Shown here piece by piece: positions 17,688 through 25,970 of a DNA stretch of 64,000 nucleotides. The notes below the pieces were generated by a model that saw only the letters and a list, made by a program, of their open reading frames with translations, ran no database searches and was not told the DNA's origin. The position numbers were made by a program, and so were the translations under genes. Location: positions 186,001-250,000 of the forward strand of contig CAYOJJ010000001.1 of the NCBI GenBank assembly GCA_964404255.1. The letters are read 5' to 3'. Within the stretch, counting starts at the first letter, position 1; every line of letters starts with the position of its first letter. The DNA comes from JAFDZW01 sp964404255. Lineage in GTDB: Bacteria > Bacteroidota > Ignavibacteria > Palsa-1295.

Positions 17688-19066
17688 TGACGGATCACAC
17701 TGAACAATACATGAGTGGACGACCTTCGCCAATGAATTCGGCGCCGATGTACGGCACCCCGGCAAATCTTGAGCCAGGCCGGATCATTGTCGGCCTCGAT
17801 ATCGGCACGACGAAAGTGTGCGCTATCGTTGCCGCCATTTCCCTTACCGAGCCGCATTCGATGACGGTACTCGGCGTGGGATCGGTACCGGCCGACGGGC
17901 TTTCACGCGGCGTGGTAACGAACATCGATAAGACCGTAAAATCTATCGAGCGTGCCGTTGCCGAAGCCGAAGCGCAATCGGGTGTGAAGATCAGAGAAGT
18001 GGTGGTCGGTATTGCCGGCGACCATATCCAGTCGTTTCAATCGCGTGGAGTGGTGACGATCTCCAATCAGGACCGCCAGATCCGTAACGAGGATATCGGC
18101 CGACTGCTCGAAGATGTTCGCCGCATTCATTTGCCGAGCGACCGGAAGATCCTTCATGTGATCGCCCAAGAATTTATTGTCGATGGCCAGGACGGCTTTT
18201 ACGAAGAGCCAGTCGGCGTATCGGGCGTGCGTCTCGAAGCAACGGTGCACGTCATCAATGGTCTCGTGACCGCCGTACAGAATATTTATAACTGCGTGGA
18301 GCGTGCAGGGCTTCGCGTACATGACATTGTGCTGGAGCCGCTGGCATCGAGCTATTCCGTCCTCGATGAAAAAGAAAAAGAAGCAGGCGTGGCACTCGTC
18401 GATATTGGTGGTGGCACGACCGACATTGCCGTCTTTGAAGAAAAGACGATTCGTCATACGGCTGTCGTCGGTATCGCCGGTTCGAAAGTGACCGATGATA
18501 TTCGCAAGGGCTTGCAAATCCTTGGCGATCAGGCCGAACGCTTGAAGCGCGAATACGGCTGTGCCGTCGTCTCGCATATCGTTCGCGATGAAATTATTCA
18601 ACTCCCGGGTCTTGCAGGCCGTAAGCCGCGCCAGATCCCGCGCTCACTACTCGCTCGTATCATCCAGCCGCGTATGGAAGAGATCCTTGAGTTCTCGTAT
18701 AACGAGATCAAGCGTTCGGGCTTTGCGCGTAACCTCGGGGCAGGCGTCGTGCTCACCGGCGGTGGCTCGATGATCAATAGTACGAGAGAACTTGCCGAAG
18801 CAATTTTTGATATGGATGTGAAGATCGGTATGCCGATGAGTTTCGGCGCCGGTCTGGTGAAGGAGATCGAGTCACCGGTCTATGCAACGGCCGTCGGCTT
18901 AGTACTCTATGCCTTTAAGAATACAAATCATAATGCACTGCCCTCCTTTATCGAAGAGGCACAGGCAGAAACACAACCTATCGCAGCAGAAGAATATCAG
19001 GAAGAAGAAGAACAGCCAAAACGCTCCGTGCTTGATCGCATGAAGGGCTGGTTCGACCACTTATAA
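17687..19066 (+). CDS. ftsA: Cell division actin homologue FtsA
   Basis: Actin-fold ATPase that tethers FtsZ to the membrane. The 459 residues contain phosphate 1 (GLDIGTTKVCAIVA) and phosphate 2 (VDIGGGTTDIAVF) loops, the SHS2/1C domain between them and the adenosine motif VVLTGGGSMI. The C-terminus ends in SVLDRMKGWFDHL, a fitting amphipathic membrane-targeting helix. An N-terminal extension of about 30 residues precedes the first strand. It overlaps ftsQ by one base. Confidence 0.95.
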   Translation: MTDHTEQYMSGRPSPMNSAPMYGTPANLEPGRIIVGLDIGTTKVCAIVAAISLTEPHSMTVLGVGSVPADGLSRGVVTNIDKTVKSIERAVAEAEAQSGVKIREVVVGIAGDHIQSFQSRGVVTISNQDRQIRNEDIGRLLEDVRRIHLPSDRKILHVIAQEFIVDGQDGFYEEPVGVSGVRLEATVHVINGLVTAVQNIYNCVERAGLRVHDIVLEPLASSYSVLDEKEKEAGVALVDIGGGTTDIAVFEEKTIRHTAVVGIAGSKVTDDIRKGLQILGDQAERLKREYGCAVVSHIVRDEIIQLPGLAGRKPRQIPRSLLARIIQPRMEEILEFSYNEIKRSGFARNLGAGVVLTGGGSMINSTRELAEAIFDMDVKIGMPMSFGAGLVKEIESPVYATAVGLVLYAFKNTNHNALPSFIEEAQAETQPIAAEEYQEEEEQPKRSVLDRMKGWFDHL

Positions 19067-19096
19067 TTTTTAAAACACGTTTCGGAGGAAAGAACA

Positions 19097-20584
19097 ATGA
19101 TCGAACTCGATTCAAGAGAAGATTACGGCGCCAGAATTAAAGTAGTTGGCGTCGGCGGCGGCGGTTCCAATGCCGTGAATGCTATGATCGACCGCGGACT
19201 TGTCGGCGTAGAATTTTGTGTGCTCAATACCGATATTCAGGCCTTACAGGCTTCTTCAGCTTCGCTGAAGCTGCAGATCGGTAAGCACTTAACCCGTGGC
19301 CTCGGTGTGGGTGCAAATCCTGAGATCGGCCGTCGGGCCGTCGATGAAGATCACGAAGAAATTTCCGGTCTGCTTGCCAATAGCGATATGGTCTTTGTCA
19401 CCGCCGGTATGGGCGGTGGTACGGGCACCGGTGGCGCAGCTCGCGTTGCGCAGATCGCCAAAGAGAATGGCGCTCTTGTTGTCGGCATCGTTACCAAACC
19501 TTTTCTCTTCGAAGGCAAGCGCCGCTCGCAACAAGCCGAAGATGGTATTTCAGAACTTCGCAAGAATGTCGATACGCTTATCGTCATTCCGAATCAAAAG
19601 TTACTCGCACTCGTGAGCGAAGGTACTTCGCTGCTCGATGGGTTTGAAATCGCAAATCAGGTGCTTTATAATGCTACGCGCGGTATCAGCGAACTCATCA
19701 CGCGTCATGGCCACATCAACGTTGACTTTGCCGACGTGCGCACCGTCATGACCGATATGGGCGATGCGATCATGGGAGCAGGTGTCGCGATGGGCGCTCA
19801 TCGTGCTGCTATTGCTGCCGAACAGGCTATCAGTTCACCGCTGCTCGAAGGCGTTTCTATTCAGGGCGCGCAGGGCGTTCTCGTCAATATTACGGGCGGA
19901 CGTTCGATGACGCTTATGGAAGTCAGCGAGGCAACGCAGATCATCCACGATGCAGCCGGCGACGATGCCAACATCATCTTCGGTGCTGTGCTCGATGAGA
20001 CGATGGATGAAGAGATCATGGTCACCGTCATTGCAACCGGCTTTAATAATAAGCCAATGCTCACCGGTCTTTCCGTCGAACAGAAACCGGCTATCCCATT
20101 TGTACCGGCAGAAGAAGCGCTTGGTGCTTCTAAGCAGAAGCCTTCGGTCGTTCGCATGACTGCTCCGATGACGGCCGATGAATACGAAGTTCGCAAGAAG
20201 ATCTTAGCACAAACACCTCAACAGCGCGAAGAAGAAGTTAGCATTCCGAAGGTTGAGCGCATCAACCGCGGCACACTCACCGAGCGAGAAGAAGCTGCCA
20301 GCGCCTTCGATCGCCTTTCGGCCGGAGCATTCCGTGCTTCTTCTATCAGACTAACTCCGCAGGCAGATTCGGCCCACGTGCCGAGCGGCCCGCGCGACCT
20401 TAAGGAATACGATACGCCAGCCTACCTGCGCCGCGGCATCAATATCCCTTCGATCGAAGAGCAGGAAGCTATCGGCGAACAGGAAGAACCGGTTGCTGTC
20501 GAACAGACAAGCTATGCGTCTTCTGGCGGTGGAAGCCGCGAACGTGATGACCGCCCGACCTTCCTCAGAAAGATCATGGACTAA
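19097..20584 (+). CDS. ftsZ: Cell division GTPase FtsZ
   Basis: Tubulin homologue forming the Z-ring. The 495 residues show GVGGGGSNAVNAM (18-30), the tubulin signature GMGGGTGTGGAA (104-115), the T7 loop region VDFADVRTVM and a long variable linker. The end, RPTFLRKIMD, is the conserved peptide that binds FtsA. A strong ribosome binding site (CGGAGGAAAG, 19082-19091) lies six bases before the ATG, the best in the operon, fitting the high amounts of FtsZ a cell needs. Confidence 0.98.
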   Translation: MIELDSREDYGARIKVVGVGGGGSNAVNAMIDRGLVGVEFCVLNTDIQALQASSASLKLQIGKHLTRGLGVGANPEIGRRAVDEDHEEISGLLANSDMVFVTAGMGGGTGTGGAARVAQIAKENGALVVGIVTKPFLFEGKRRSQQAEDGISELRKNVDTLIVIPNQKLLALVSEGTSLLDGFEIANQVLYNATRGISELITRHGHINVDFADVRTVMTDMGDAIMGAGVAMGAHRAAIAAEQAISSPLLEGVSIQGAQGVLVNITGGRSMTLMEVSEATQIIHDAAGDDANIIFGAVLDETMDEEIMVTVIATGFNNKPMLTGLSVEQKPAIPFVPAEEALGASKQKPSVVRMTAPMTADEYEVRKKILAQTPQQREEEVSIPKVERINRGTLTEREEAASAFDRLSAGAFRASSIRLTPQADSAHVPSGPRDLKEYDTPAYLRRGINIPSIEEQEAIGEQEEPVAVEQTSYASSGGGSRERDDRPTFLRKIMD

Positions 20585-20605
20585 TTATCAGAAAGGAGAC
20601 TCCGG

Positions 20606-20938
20606 ATGATCACTCATGGCATGACTACCACCACCTTCGATATCGAAGGGTATAAAGTAACAAAGAATCTAGGAATGGTACGCGGTATCATCGTTCGCTC
20701 GCGCTCGGTAATCGGCAATATCGGCGCCGCCTTCCAGATGTTCTTCGGCGGCAATATCACGCTCTACTCTTCGCTGTGCGAACAGGCCCGTAACGATGCC
20801 TTTCGCTCGATGATCGAACACGCGGAGTCGATGGGCGCTAATGCTATCATCGGTGTGCGCTACGACGCCACCGAGATCATGGGAGGAGTAACCGAGGTAC
20901 TCTGCTACGGTACCGCAGTGATTGTTGAGACGAGGTAG
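20606..20938 (+). CDS. YbjQ-family (UPF0145) protein
   Basis: 110 residues of the UPF0145/YbjQ family, small proteins that form ring-like oligomers and whose role is not known. Family signatures are VRSRSVIGNIGAAFQ, GGNITLYSSLCEQAR and GANAIIGVRYDATEIMGG. A strong ribosome binding site (AAAGGAG, 20592-20598) precedes the ATG. It is 21 bases after ftsZ and ends at the operon terminator, so it is the last gene of the dcw transcript here. Confidence 0.88.
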   Translation: MITHGMTTTTFDIEGYKVTKNLGMVRGIIVRSRSVIGNIGAAFQMFFGGNITLYSSLCEQARNDAFRSMIEHAESMGANAIIGVRYDATEIMGGVTEVLCYGTAVIVETR

Positions 20939-20969
20939 TTTGCCCTCGTCGAAACACGCATCATATCAA

Positions 20970-21000
20970 AAAGCCCCGGCTCCCGTGTCGGGGCTTTATT
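20970..21000. terminator. Terminator closing the dcw operon
   Basis: AAGCCCCG pairs with CGGGGCTT around a ten-base loop (20971-20996), followed by TTATTATTTTAT. It lies between convergent genes and may also act for the minus-strand gene ending at 21018. Confidence 0.8.
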
Positions 21001-21017
21001 ATTTTATCAACTTCATT

Positions 21018-22169
21018 TTAGAAGATCTCGATATTGCTATGATAACGGGCAATACCATTAACCAATTCTTCTACTACGATAAACGGAATAGCATTTCGTT
21101 CGGCACTCATTCTAACCGCACCGTTTACCCCTGGGAATTCGGTCATCGAGGTTAACGCTTTTTGAATAGTGACGGGATTAGTATTACCACTAGCCGAGAT
21201 TGCCTGGGCAGCCATCGTAACAGCATTATATCCAAGTGCCGATGCAAATGTAGGAGGCGTTTTAAATCGAGCAGTATACCTTGCTACAAACGCTTTCATT
21301 GAAGCAGAAGTATCGTCCATCGCACTATGATTCGTGAAGTAGCAGTTGTTATAATCGATACTATTTCCGGAAATAAGTTCTGGTGTATCCCAGCTATCAC
21401 CTCCAAGAATAGGCGCCTTTATTCCGGCCTTTCTTAGTGATTGGATCAGTTGGCTACACTCGGTACTATAGCCGGCAATATAGATCACATCCGGCTTCTC
21501 TTTTGCAAGATTCGATAGCAGAGTCGAAAAATTATTCTGGCCGGTAGAATAGGATTGCATCGATACTATCGTATCGCGCAGGCGGAAAAACTCTTTGCAA
21601 AAAGCTTGCGATAATTCGTACGAGTAATCCTGTACTGCATCGGCTATTACGGCCGCTTTGGTTGCATGAAGTATATAGATCGCAAATTTTGCCATAGCCA
21701 CCCCCTGCAAAGAATCGATAAAGCAGGAGCGAAAAATATATGGGCCGATGGATGTAATATCTTTATTCGTTGAGTAGCAAATACAAGGAACATTCGCATT
21801 CTGGGCTGTAATGGCAATGCCTCTTGAATAGCTGGAGATCATCCCTCCGAGTAGTATCGTCACTTTTTGGGCGCCTATCAATTGATTTGCTGCTTTGGCT
21901 GTCGATAAGCTATGTGAGGAATCGTCTATGGTAGCTAATCTTACTGGTCTCCCAAGTAAGCCACCGGCTGCATTGATCTCTTCAATCCTAAGGAGTGCTC
22001 CATAATGGCTTGGAGCCGATAAGGAAGCCAGCGAACCAGTAAGGGAAATGCATTCTCCTATAACGATAGAATCCTTCGATTGAGCAAAGGCTCTAAATGA
22101 AAAACACGTCAATAGTAGTACTACTACCATTGACGTGTTACACTTTTTACACACCGCTGAAGCAGCCAT
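21018..22169 (-). CDS. LivK-like periplasmic substrate-binding protein (first of a tandem pair)
   Basis: 383 residues with an N-terminal hydrophobic signal segment ending near SFRAFAQ, then a type I periplasmic binding fold of the branched-chain amino acid (LivJ/LivK) class: IVIGECISLTGSLASLSAP, INAAGGLLGRPVRLATIDD, and DVIYIAGYSTECSQLIQSL. The ligand cannot be read from sequence. No permease or ATPase gene lies nearby. It is clearly paralogous to the next gene, sharing block after block, but its base composition is more AT-rich, suggesting an older duplication or faster drift. A signal-peptidase I site seems likely rather than a lipobox. Confidence 0.88.
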   Translation of the reverse strand: MAASAVCKKCNTSMVVVLLLTCFSFRAFAQSKDSIVIGECISLTGSLASLSAPSHYGALLRIEEINAAGGLLGRPVRLATIDDSSHSLSTAKAANQLIGAQKVTILLGGMISSYSRGIAITAQNANVPCICYSTNKDITSIGPYIFRSCFIDSLQGVAMAKFAIYILHATKAAVIADAVQDYSYELSQAFCKEFFRLRDTIVSMQSYSTGQNNFSTLLSNLAKEKPDVIYIAGYSTECSQLIQSLRKAGIKAPILGGDSWDTPELISGNSIDYNNCYFTNHSAMDDTSASMKAFVARYTARFKTPPTFASALGYNAVTMAAQAISASGNTNPVTIQKALTSMTEFPGVNGAVRMSAERNAIPFIVVEELVNGIARYHSNIEIF

Positions 22170-22187
22170 GTGTTTTAGAAAATTTGA

Positions 22188-23408
22188 TTACTTCTTTGAA
22201 GAATCCGGTGCCGTCTTTGCTGTTGGAGCAGCATCATTCTTGAACTCGGTCTGCGTCTCGCCGTTGGGGCCAATGCGCTGGGCGAAATGATATTTGCCAT
22301 CGACGATCTTCAGGATCGTGATCGGCTTTTCGGCATTGCGATCGCCATTGATGGTGATCTTTCCGGTTACACCATCAAAATCCTTAGTGGCGGCAATAGC
22401 ATTGCGAAGTTTTGCGGGATCGGTAGAACCGGCGCGCTTAATAGCATCGGCAAGAATGCGGGCGGCATCATAGCCAAGAGCAGCCATGGCATCGGGATCG
22501 GCTTTATGCTGTTCGCGATATTTCTTTACGAAATTCTGTACTGCCGGATCCGGATCTTCGGTCGAGAAGTGGTTCGAAAGATAGGTATTAGCAAATTCTT
22601 TTTCAGCGCCTTTGGTAAGCTCGGGAGAATCCCAGCCATCGCCGCCAAGCATCGGTACGGTAATACCAAGCTCGCGGGCCTGACGAACGATAAGCGATAC
22701 CTCGCTATAATAACCCGGGACGAAAATTACATCCGGGTTCGTAGCGCGAATGGAAGTCAGTGCCGCGCGGAAATCTTTATCGCCCGTCGAATACGATTGC
22801 TCGGTAGCAATAGCGCCGCCATTCTTACGGAAGGTCTCGCGGAAAGAATTAGCAAGGCCAATGGAATAATCCTGTTTTACATCGGTAAGCACTGCAGCAC
22901 GTTTAGCACCGAGCGATTTCATCGCGAACGAAGCCAGCGCATTACCCTGAAAAGGATCGATGAAGCAAATACGGAAAATGTAATCGCCGATCTTCGTGAC
23001 GTCTTCATTCGTCGAAGCGGGTGAGATCATCGGGATCTTTGCCTGCTGGGCGATCGGGCCACCGGCTTTCGAACGGCTGGAAGCTACTTCACCAAGCAAG
23101 GCTACCACTTTATCACGATTGATAAGTTTCTGTACGGCAGCCGTAGCATCTTCGGTCTTGGATTGATCGTCTTCGCTATGAAGATCGAGCTGCTTGCCAA
23201 GCACACCGCCATCCTTATTGATCTCATCGATCGCGAGCATCGCACCGGCATGAACCGATTGGCCGAAGGTAGCCGTCTGTCCGGTCATCGAAGCATATTC
23301 ACCGATAACGATCTTATCGCCGGCAGGAGCGCTATCCTTTTTACAGGAAGATAACAACGCTGCCGAGCCAAAAAGCAGAACGGCCGCGAGAGAAAGACTT
23401 CTGTTCAT
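22188..23408 (-). CDS. LivK-like substrate-binding lipoprotein (second of a tandem pair)
   Basis: 406 residues with a lipoprotein signal (LLSSC, Cys near residue 22), then the type I periplasmic binding fold: IVIGEYASMTGQTATFGQSV, INKDGGVLGKQLDLHSEDD, DVIFVPGYYSEVSLIVRQA, MLGGDGWDSPELTKGAE. Branched-chain amino acids or related small ligands are the usual cargo of the family, but specificity cannot be told here. It ends 18 bases before the downstream paralogue, and both lie on the same strand. An unusual Ser/Thr/Pro/Ala tail follows the fold. Confidence 0.9.
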   Translation of the reverse strand: MNRSLSLAAVLLFGSAALLSSCKKDSAPAGDKIVIGEYASMTGQTATFGQSVHAGAMLAIDEINKDGGVLGKQLDLHSEDDQSKTEDATAAVQKLINRDKVVALLGEVASSRSKAGGPIAQQAKIPMISPASTNEDVTKIGDYIFRICFIDPFQGNALASFAMKSLGAKRAAVLTDVKQDYSIGLANSFRETFRKNGGAIATEQSYSTGDKDFRAALTSIRATNPDVIFVPGYYSEVSLIVRQARELGITVPMLGGDGWDSPELTKGAEKEFANTYLSNHFSTEDPDPAVQNFVKKYREQHKADPDAMAALGYDAARILADAIKRAGSTDPAKLRNAIAATKDFDGVTGKITINGDRNAEKPITILKIVDGKYHFAQRIGPNGETQTEFKNDAAPTAKTAPDSSKK

Positions 23409-23510
23409 AGTATCTTAAAATCGTGGTACTAAAGAGAAAATAACGGATAGAGATAACTGGTAGGTTATCGGTAACATTCCACGTTTTCAAGCCGGTTTCC
23501 GGCCTTTTTC

Positions 23511-24179
23511 TTAGCCCTGAACTCCAAGTTTTTTTAGGGTTTTGGCATAGCTCGACGATGGGAATTCGGCTCGCAGGCGCTCATACCATAGCGAAGCAGC
23601 CTGAGTGTTGCCAATGGTATAATTTCCGCGCGAAAGCTTGTAAAATGCCATTTCCCGTTTATAGGTCGGCCCAGCCTTCGTCGTGTATTCAAAGTACGGA
23701 AGCGCATCAGCATAGCGATTAAGCGCATAATAACTTTCACCGATCCAGTAATAGGCATTCGGCACCAACTCCGGCGGACGGCCACTAACAGCAATCTGCG
23801 AAAGCAAGCCGATTGCTTTATCGTAATCGCTGCCATTGAATGCAGCAAGCGCTGCTTCGTAATTAGAGTAAGCCGTAAGATCGGGGCGCGGGACGTACGA
23901 TGCTCCCCAAGGAGTCCGCGGATAATCTTCTGCTTTGACTGAAGCAATATCGAGTTCGGGTGAATTGATCGCGTTCACCTTTGCCAGTACACTATCGGCG
24001 CGGTTCATTACCTGAGCAGCGGCTGGGCCGCTCGGAGCAGCAGGCGGCGGCGTTTGCTGTTTCTGCTGCTGTGATTGACGCGAGGCGGTGCGGCTTCGGG
24101 TCCCACGAGAACGGCAGGACTGCGTACCGATACCAAGTGCAACGGCCAGAAGAAGGAGCGTGAGCTGTTTGATCGTCAT
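23511..24179 (-). CDS. TPR-type outer-membrane lipoprotein
   Basis: 222 residues with a lipoprotein signal (LGIGTQSC), a Gln/Ser/Arg and Pro/Ala-rich linker, then TPR-like repeats (AALAAFNGSDYDKAIGLLSQ; NAYYWIGESYYALNRYADAL; ASLWYERLRAEFPSSSYAK). It resembles the C-terminal half of CpoB/YbgF and is probably a paralogue of the gene at 25029-25829 in the same run. A role in the cell envelope is likely; the partner is unknown. Confidence 0.75.
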   Translation of the reverse strand: MTIKQLTLLLLAVALGIGTQSCRSRGTRSRTASRQSQQQKQQTPPPAAPSGPAAAQVMNRADSVLAKVNAINSPELDIASVKAEDYPRTPWGASYVPRPDLTAYSNYEAALAAFNGSDYDKAIGLLSQIAVSGRPPELVPNAYYWIGESYYALNRYADALPYFEYTTKAGPTYKREMAFYKLSRGNYTIGNTQAASLWYERLRAEFPSSSYAKTLKKLGVQG

Positions 24180-24194
24180 GAGGGTGCTCCTTTC

Positions 24195-25022
24195 TTAATA
24201 GATATTGATCTTGATACCTAAGTTCAACGCCACATTCGAAGCCGTACGGGCTTCACCGGCATTAAGCTTCACTACCGTACTCGTTCCATCGGAGGACGTC
24301 TGCGTGTACTGGTAGATATAGTTCGTTGCTTCACTCAATCGTAATTGGGCAAAGAGATCGACCGGACTGTTACCATCCTCTGCCGAATACAGCAGTGGTA
24401 TTTCCATACCTAGCACACCGTATAATTCAAAGGGAATCGGCGGGTCGTAGGTAAGGACATACTTTGTCGGACTATTGGAATAGGTCACACTATCCTCATA
24501 AATACCTTTGATATGTACCCCGCCACCGGCACCGATATACACCGAGGGTAACCCCGCACCGAAGCTCGCCCGTGCGTTAAGGCCGAGCGTGATCGGGATA
24601 TAAGTATGAGTCGGTTGTACGCTCTTGATCCCCCCATCGCTTTGCTGTTCGCTCGTATTACCGCCGACAGAAATATGATATCCCGTAGCCGCTTCAAGCT
24701 CAAGGGCGACATAAGGAATACGCTCCGGGCCGGCATTCTCATCGGTATTGAGCACTTCTACCGGCAAGAGCGGAATATCGAAGGCCATATCGAGTTTTGC
24801 TCCCTGGCCCGTGCTCCAATAAACCGGGTCGCTTCCGTTAAAGCCATAAAGCTGACGGGCACGCCCTATTCCATATCCGCCGGAGATCTTCACCGAGAGG
24901 ATAGTGGGAAGCGATTGGTTCGGATCGATAAGATCGCCGGGCTCCTGGGCGGCGGCCTTGGTAGCAAAAGCAGCGATCAGTACGATCGCGGCAAGCAGTA
25001 ATCTGGATTTCATAACGTTCAT
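24195..25022 (-). CDS. Predicted outer-membrane beta-barrel protein
   Basis: 275 residues with a cleavable signal (LLLAAIVLIAAFATKAAAQ) followed by alternating polar/hydrophobic strands with many Gly, Tyr and Thr, such as LSVKISGGYGIGRA and ITLGLNARASFGAGLPSVYIG, ending in ALNLGIKINIY with an aromatic last residue, as expected for a barrel inserted by BamA. No specific family is recognised. Two in-frame ATGs are possible (25022 and 25013). Confidence 0.7.
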   Translation of the reverse strand: MNVMKSRLLLAAIVLIAAFATKAAAQEPGDLIDPNQSLPTILSVKISGGYGIGRARQLYGFNGSDPVYWSTGQGAKLDMAFDIPLLPVEVLNTDENAGPERIPYVALELEAATGYHISVGGNTSEQQSDGGIKSVQPTHTYIPITLGLNARASFGAGLPSVYIGAGGGVHIKGIYEDSVTYSNSPTKYVLTYDPPIPFELYGVLGMEIPLLYSAEDGNSPVDLFAQLRLSEATNYIYQYTQTSSDGTSTVVKLNAGEARTASNVALNLGIKINIY

Positions 25023-25028
25023 AGCCGG

Positions 25029-25829
25029 TTATTGCAACTTGTTTATTCGAGTCTCGGCACGACTGCGGTATTCAGAATCCGGAAACGAAAGGATCAGGCG
25101 TTGATAGGCGGTCTTGGCATTGGTCTTATCGCCAAGCTTTTCATACGAGGCACCGATCTTGAATTCGGCGTCGTCCGCTTTCGTCGATTGCGGATAGACC
25201 GAAAGCAGATCGTGAAAGGTACGGATCGCCTCGGAATATTCTCCGAGTGCATAAAGCGATTCACCTTTCCAATATAAATAATTCGAGGCCATGGATGACC
25301 CGGCATCTTTGCGATACAGATCGTCGAACGCCGCCAGGGCATCGATATATTTTCCGTTATTAAAGAGTCTGAGTGCAGCAGTGTACTCGTCTCCCTGTGC
25401 CTGGGTCGGCTGAGTAGTGGGCTGCTGAGGGGGCGTAGCTGGTGGGGTAATGGGTGCGCCGGTAATGTTACGTTCCGGTAGTTGGCTTCCGGGGACAAGG
25501 GGAGTAGCCGGGGGTGAAGGCTGTACACCATTAAGCGCCCGTTCTTCAATAATACCTTTCAGACGGGCAATCTCTCGTTCAAGCGCGGCAATACGCTTAT
25601 GATCTTCAGTGATGATGCCTGCCATTGTATCGATAACCGATACCAGTTTATCCTGCACCATCAACAGCGAATCCATCGCCTTCTGATTCTGAGCAGTTGC
25701 CGCCGCCGCTTGCTGAGCCGATTGCTGCCCCTGCCTCGAAGAGGTCGAATTCCGCCTTGTTTGCTGCGACGGGCGACAGCCAACGATAAGCGAGGCTGCC
25801 AACACGATCGCTAATACCGGTCTCATCAT
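25029..25829 (-). CDS. CpoB/YbgF-like tol-pal system protein, lipoprotein form
   Basis: 266 residues: a lipoprotein signal (SLIVGC), a Gln/Ala-rich stretch, a coiled coil (about 50-95, EDHKRIAALEREIARLKGII), a Pro/Thr linker and three TPR-like units at the C-terminus (YTAALRLFNNGKYIDALAAF; YLYWKGESLYALGEYSEAI; FKIGASYEKLGDKTNAKTAY). The order coiled coil-linker-TPR is that of CpoB, which links Tol-Pal constriction to wall synthesis. No tol or pal gene is in the window. CpoB is usually periplasmic and soluble; the lipid anchor here is a variation. Confidence 0.78.
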   Translation of the reverse strand: MMRPVLAIVLAASLIVGCRPSQQTRRNSTSSRQGQQSAQQAAAATAQNQKAMDSLLMVQDKLVSVIDTMAGIITEDHKRIAALEREIARLKGIIEERALNGVQPSPPATPLVPGSQLPERNITGAPITPPATPPQQPTTQPTQAQGDEYTAALRLFNNGKYIDALAAFDDLYRKDAGSSMASNYLYWKGESLYALGEYSEAIRTFHDLLSVYPQSTKADDAEFKIGASYEKLGDKTNAKTAYQRLILSFPDSEYRSRAETRINKLQ

Positions 25830-25873
25830 AGGTATATTATACGAAAAAACCCCTTAACTCGTTCGTACGCAAC

Positions 25874-25881
25874 CAAAAATA
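25874..25881 (-). promoter_or_regulatory. Possible -7 element for the cpoB-like gene run
   Basis: Read on the minus strand, 25881-25874 is TATTTTTG, matching TAnnTTTG. Transcription would start near 25867, 38 bases before the start codon at 25829. No good -33 TTG is found at the normal distance. Confidence 0.35.
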
Positions 25882-25950
25882 CGAAGAAACGCCGCCCATC
25901 GGCAGACACCCGATAATAAGCTGTATATAATAGGGTTACCTTTCCCTTCG

Positions 25951-25958
25951 TATTTTTG
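25951..25958 (+). promoter_or_regulatory. Possible -7 element for lpxC/fabZ
   Basis: TATTTTTG fits TAnnTTTG, but the -33 part is not clear and the start codon at 25971 would leave a leader of only a few bases. Together with 25874-25881 it would form a divergent promoter pair. Confidence 0.35.
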
Positions 25959-25970
25959 TTATCCAAACTT

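Noticed and set aside
17903..18601. 232-residue minus-strand frame in ftsA
   Set aside because: Mirror of ftsA codons; no start site context or family motif.
22287..23024. 245-residue plus-strand frame within the second substrate-binding protein
   Set aside because: The minus-strand gene has a signal sequence and family motifs throughout; the plus frame has none.
23490..23508. GCCGG-TTT-CCGGC hairpin as terminator of the TPR lipoprotein gene
   Set aside because: On the coding (minus) strand it is followed by TTGAAAAC, not by a T-run; the T-run is on the other strand, where no gene needs it.
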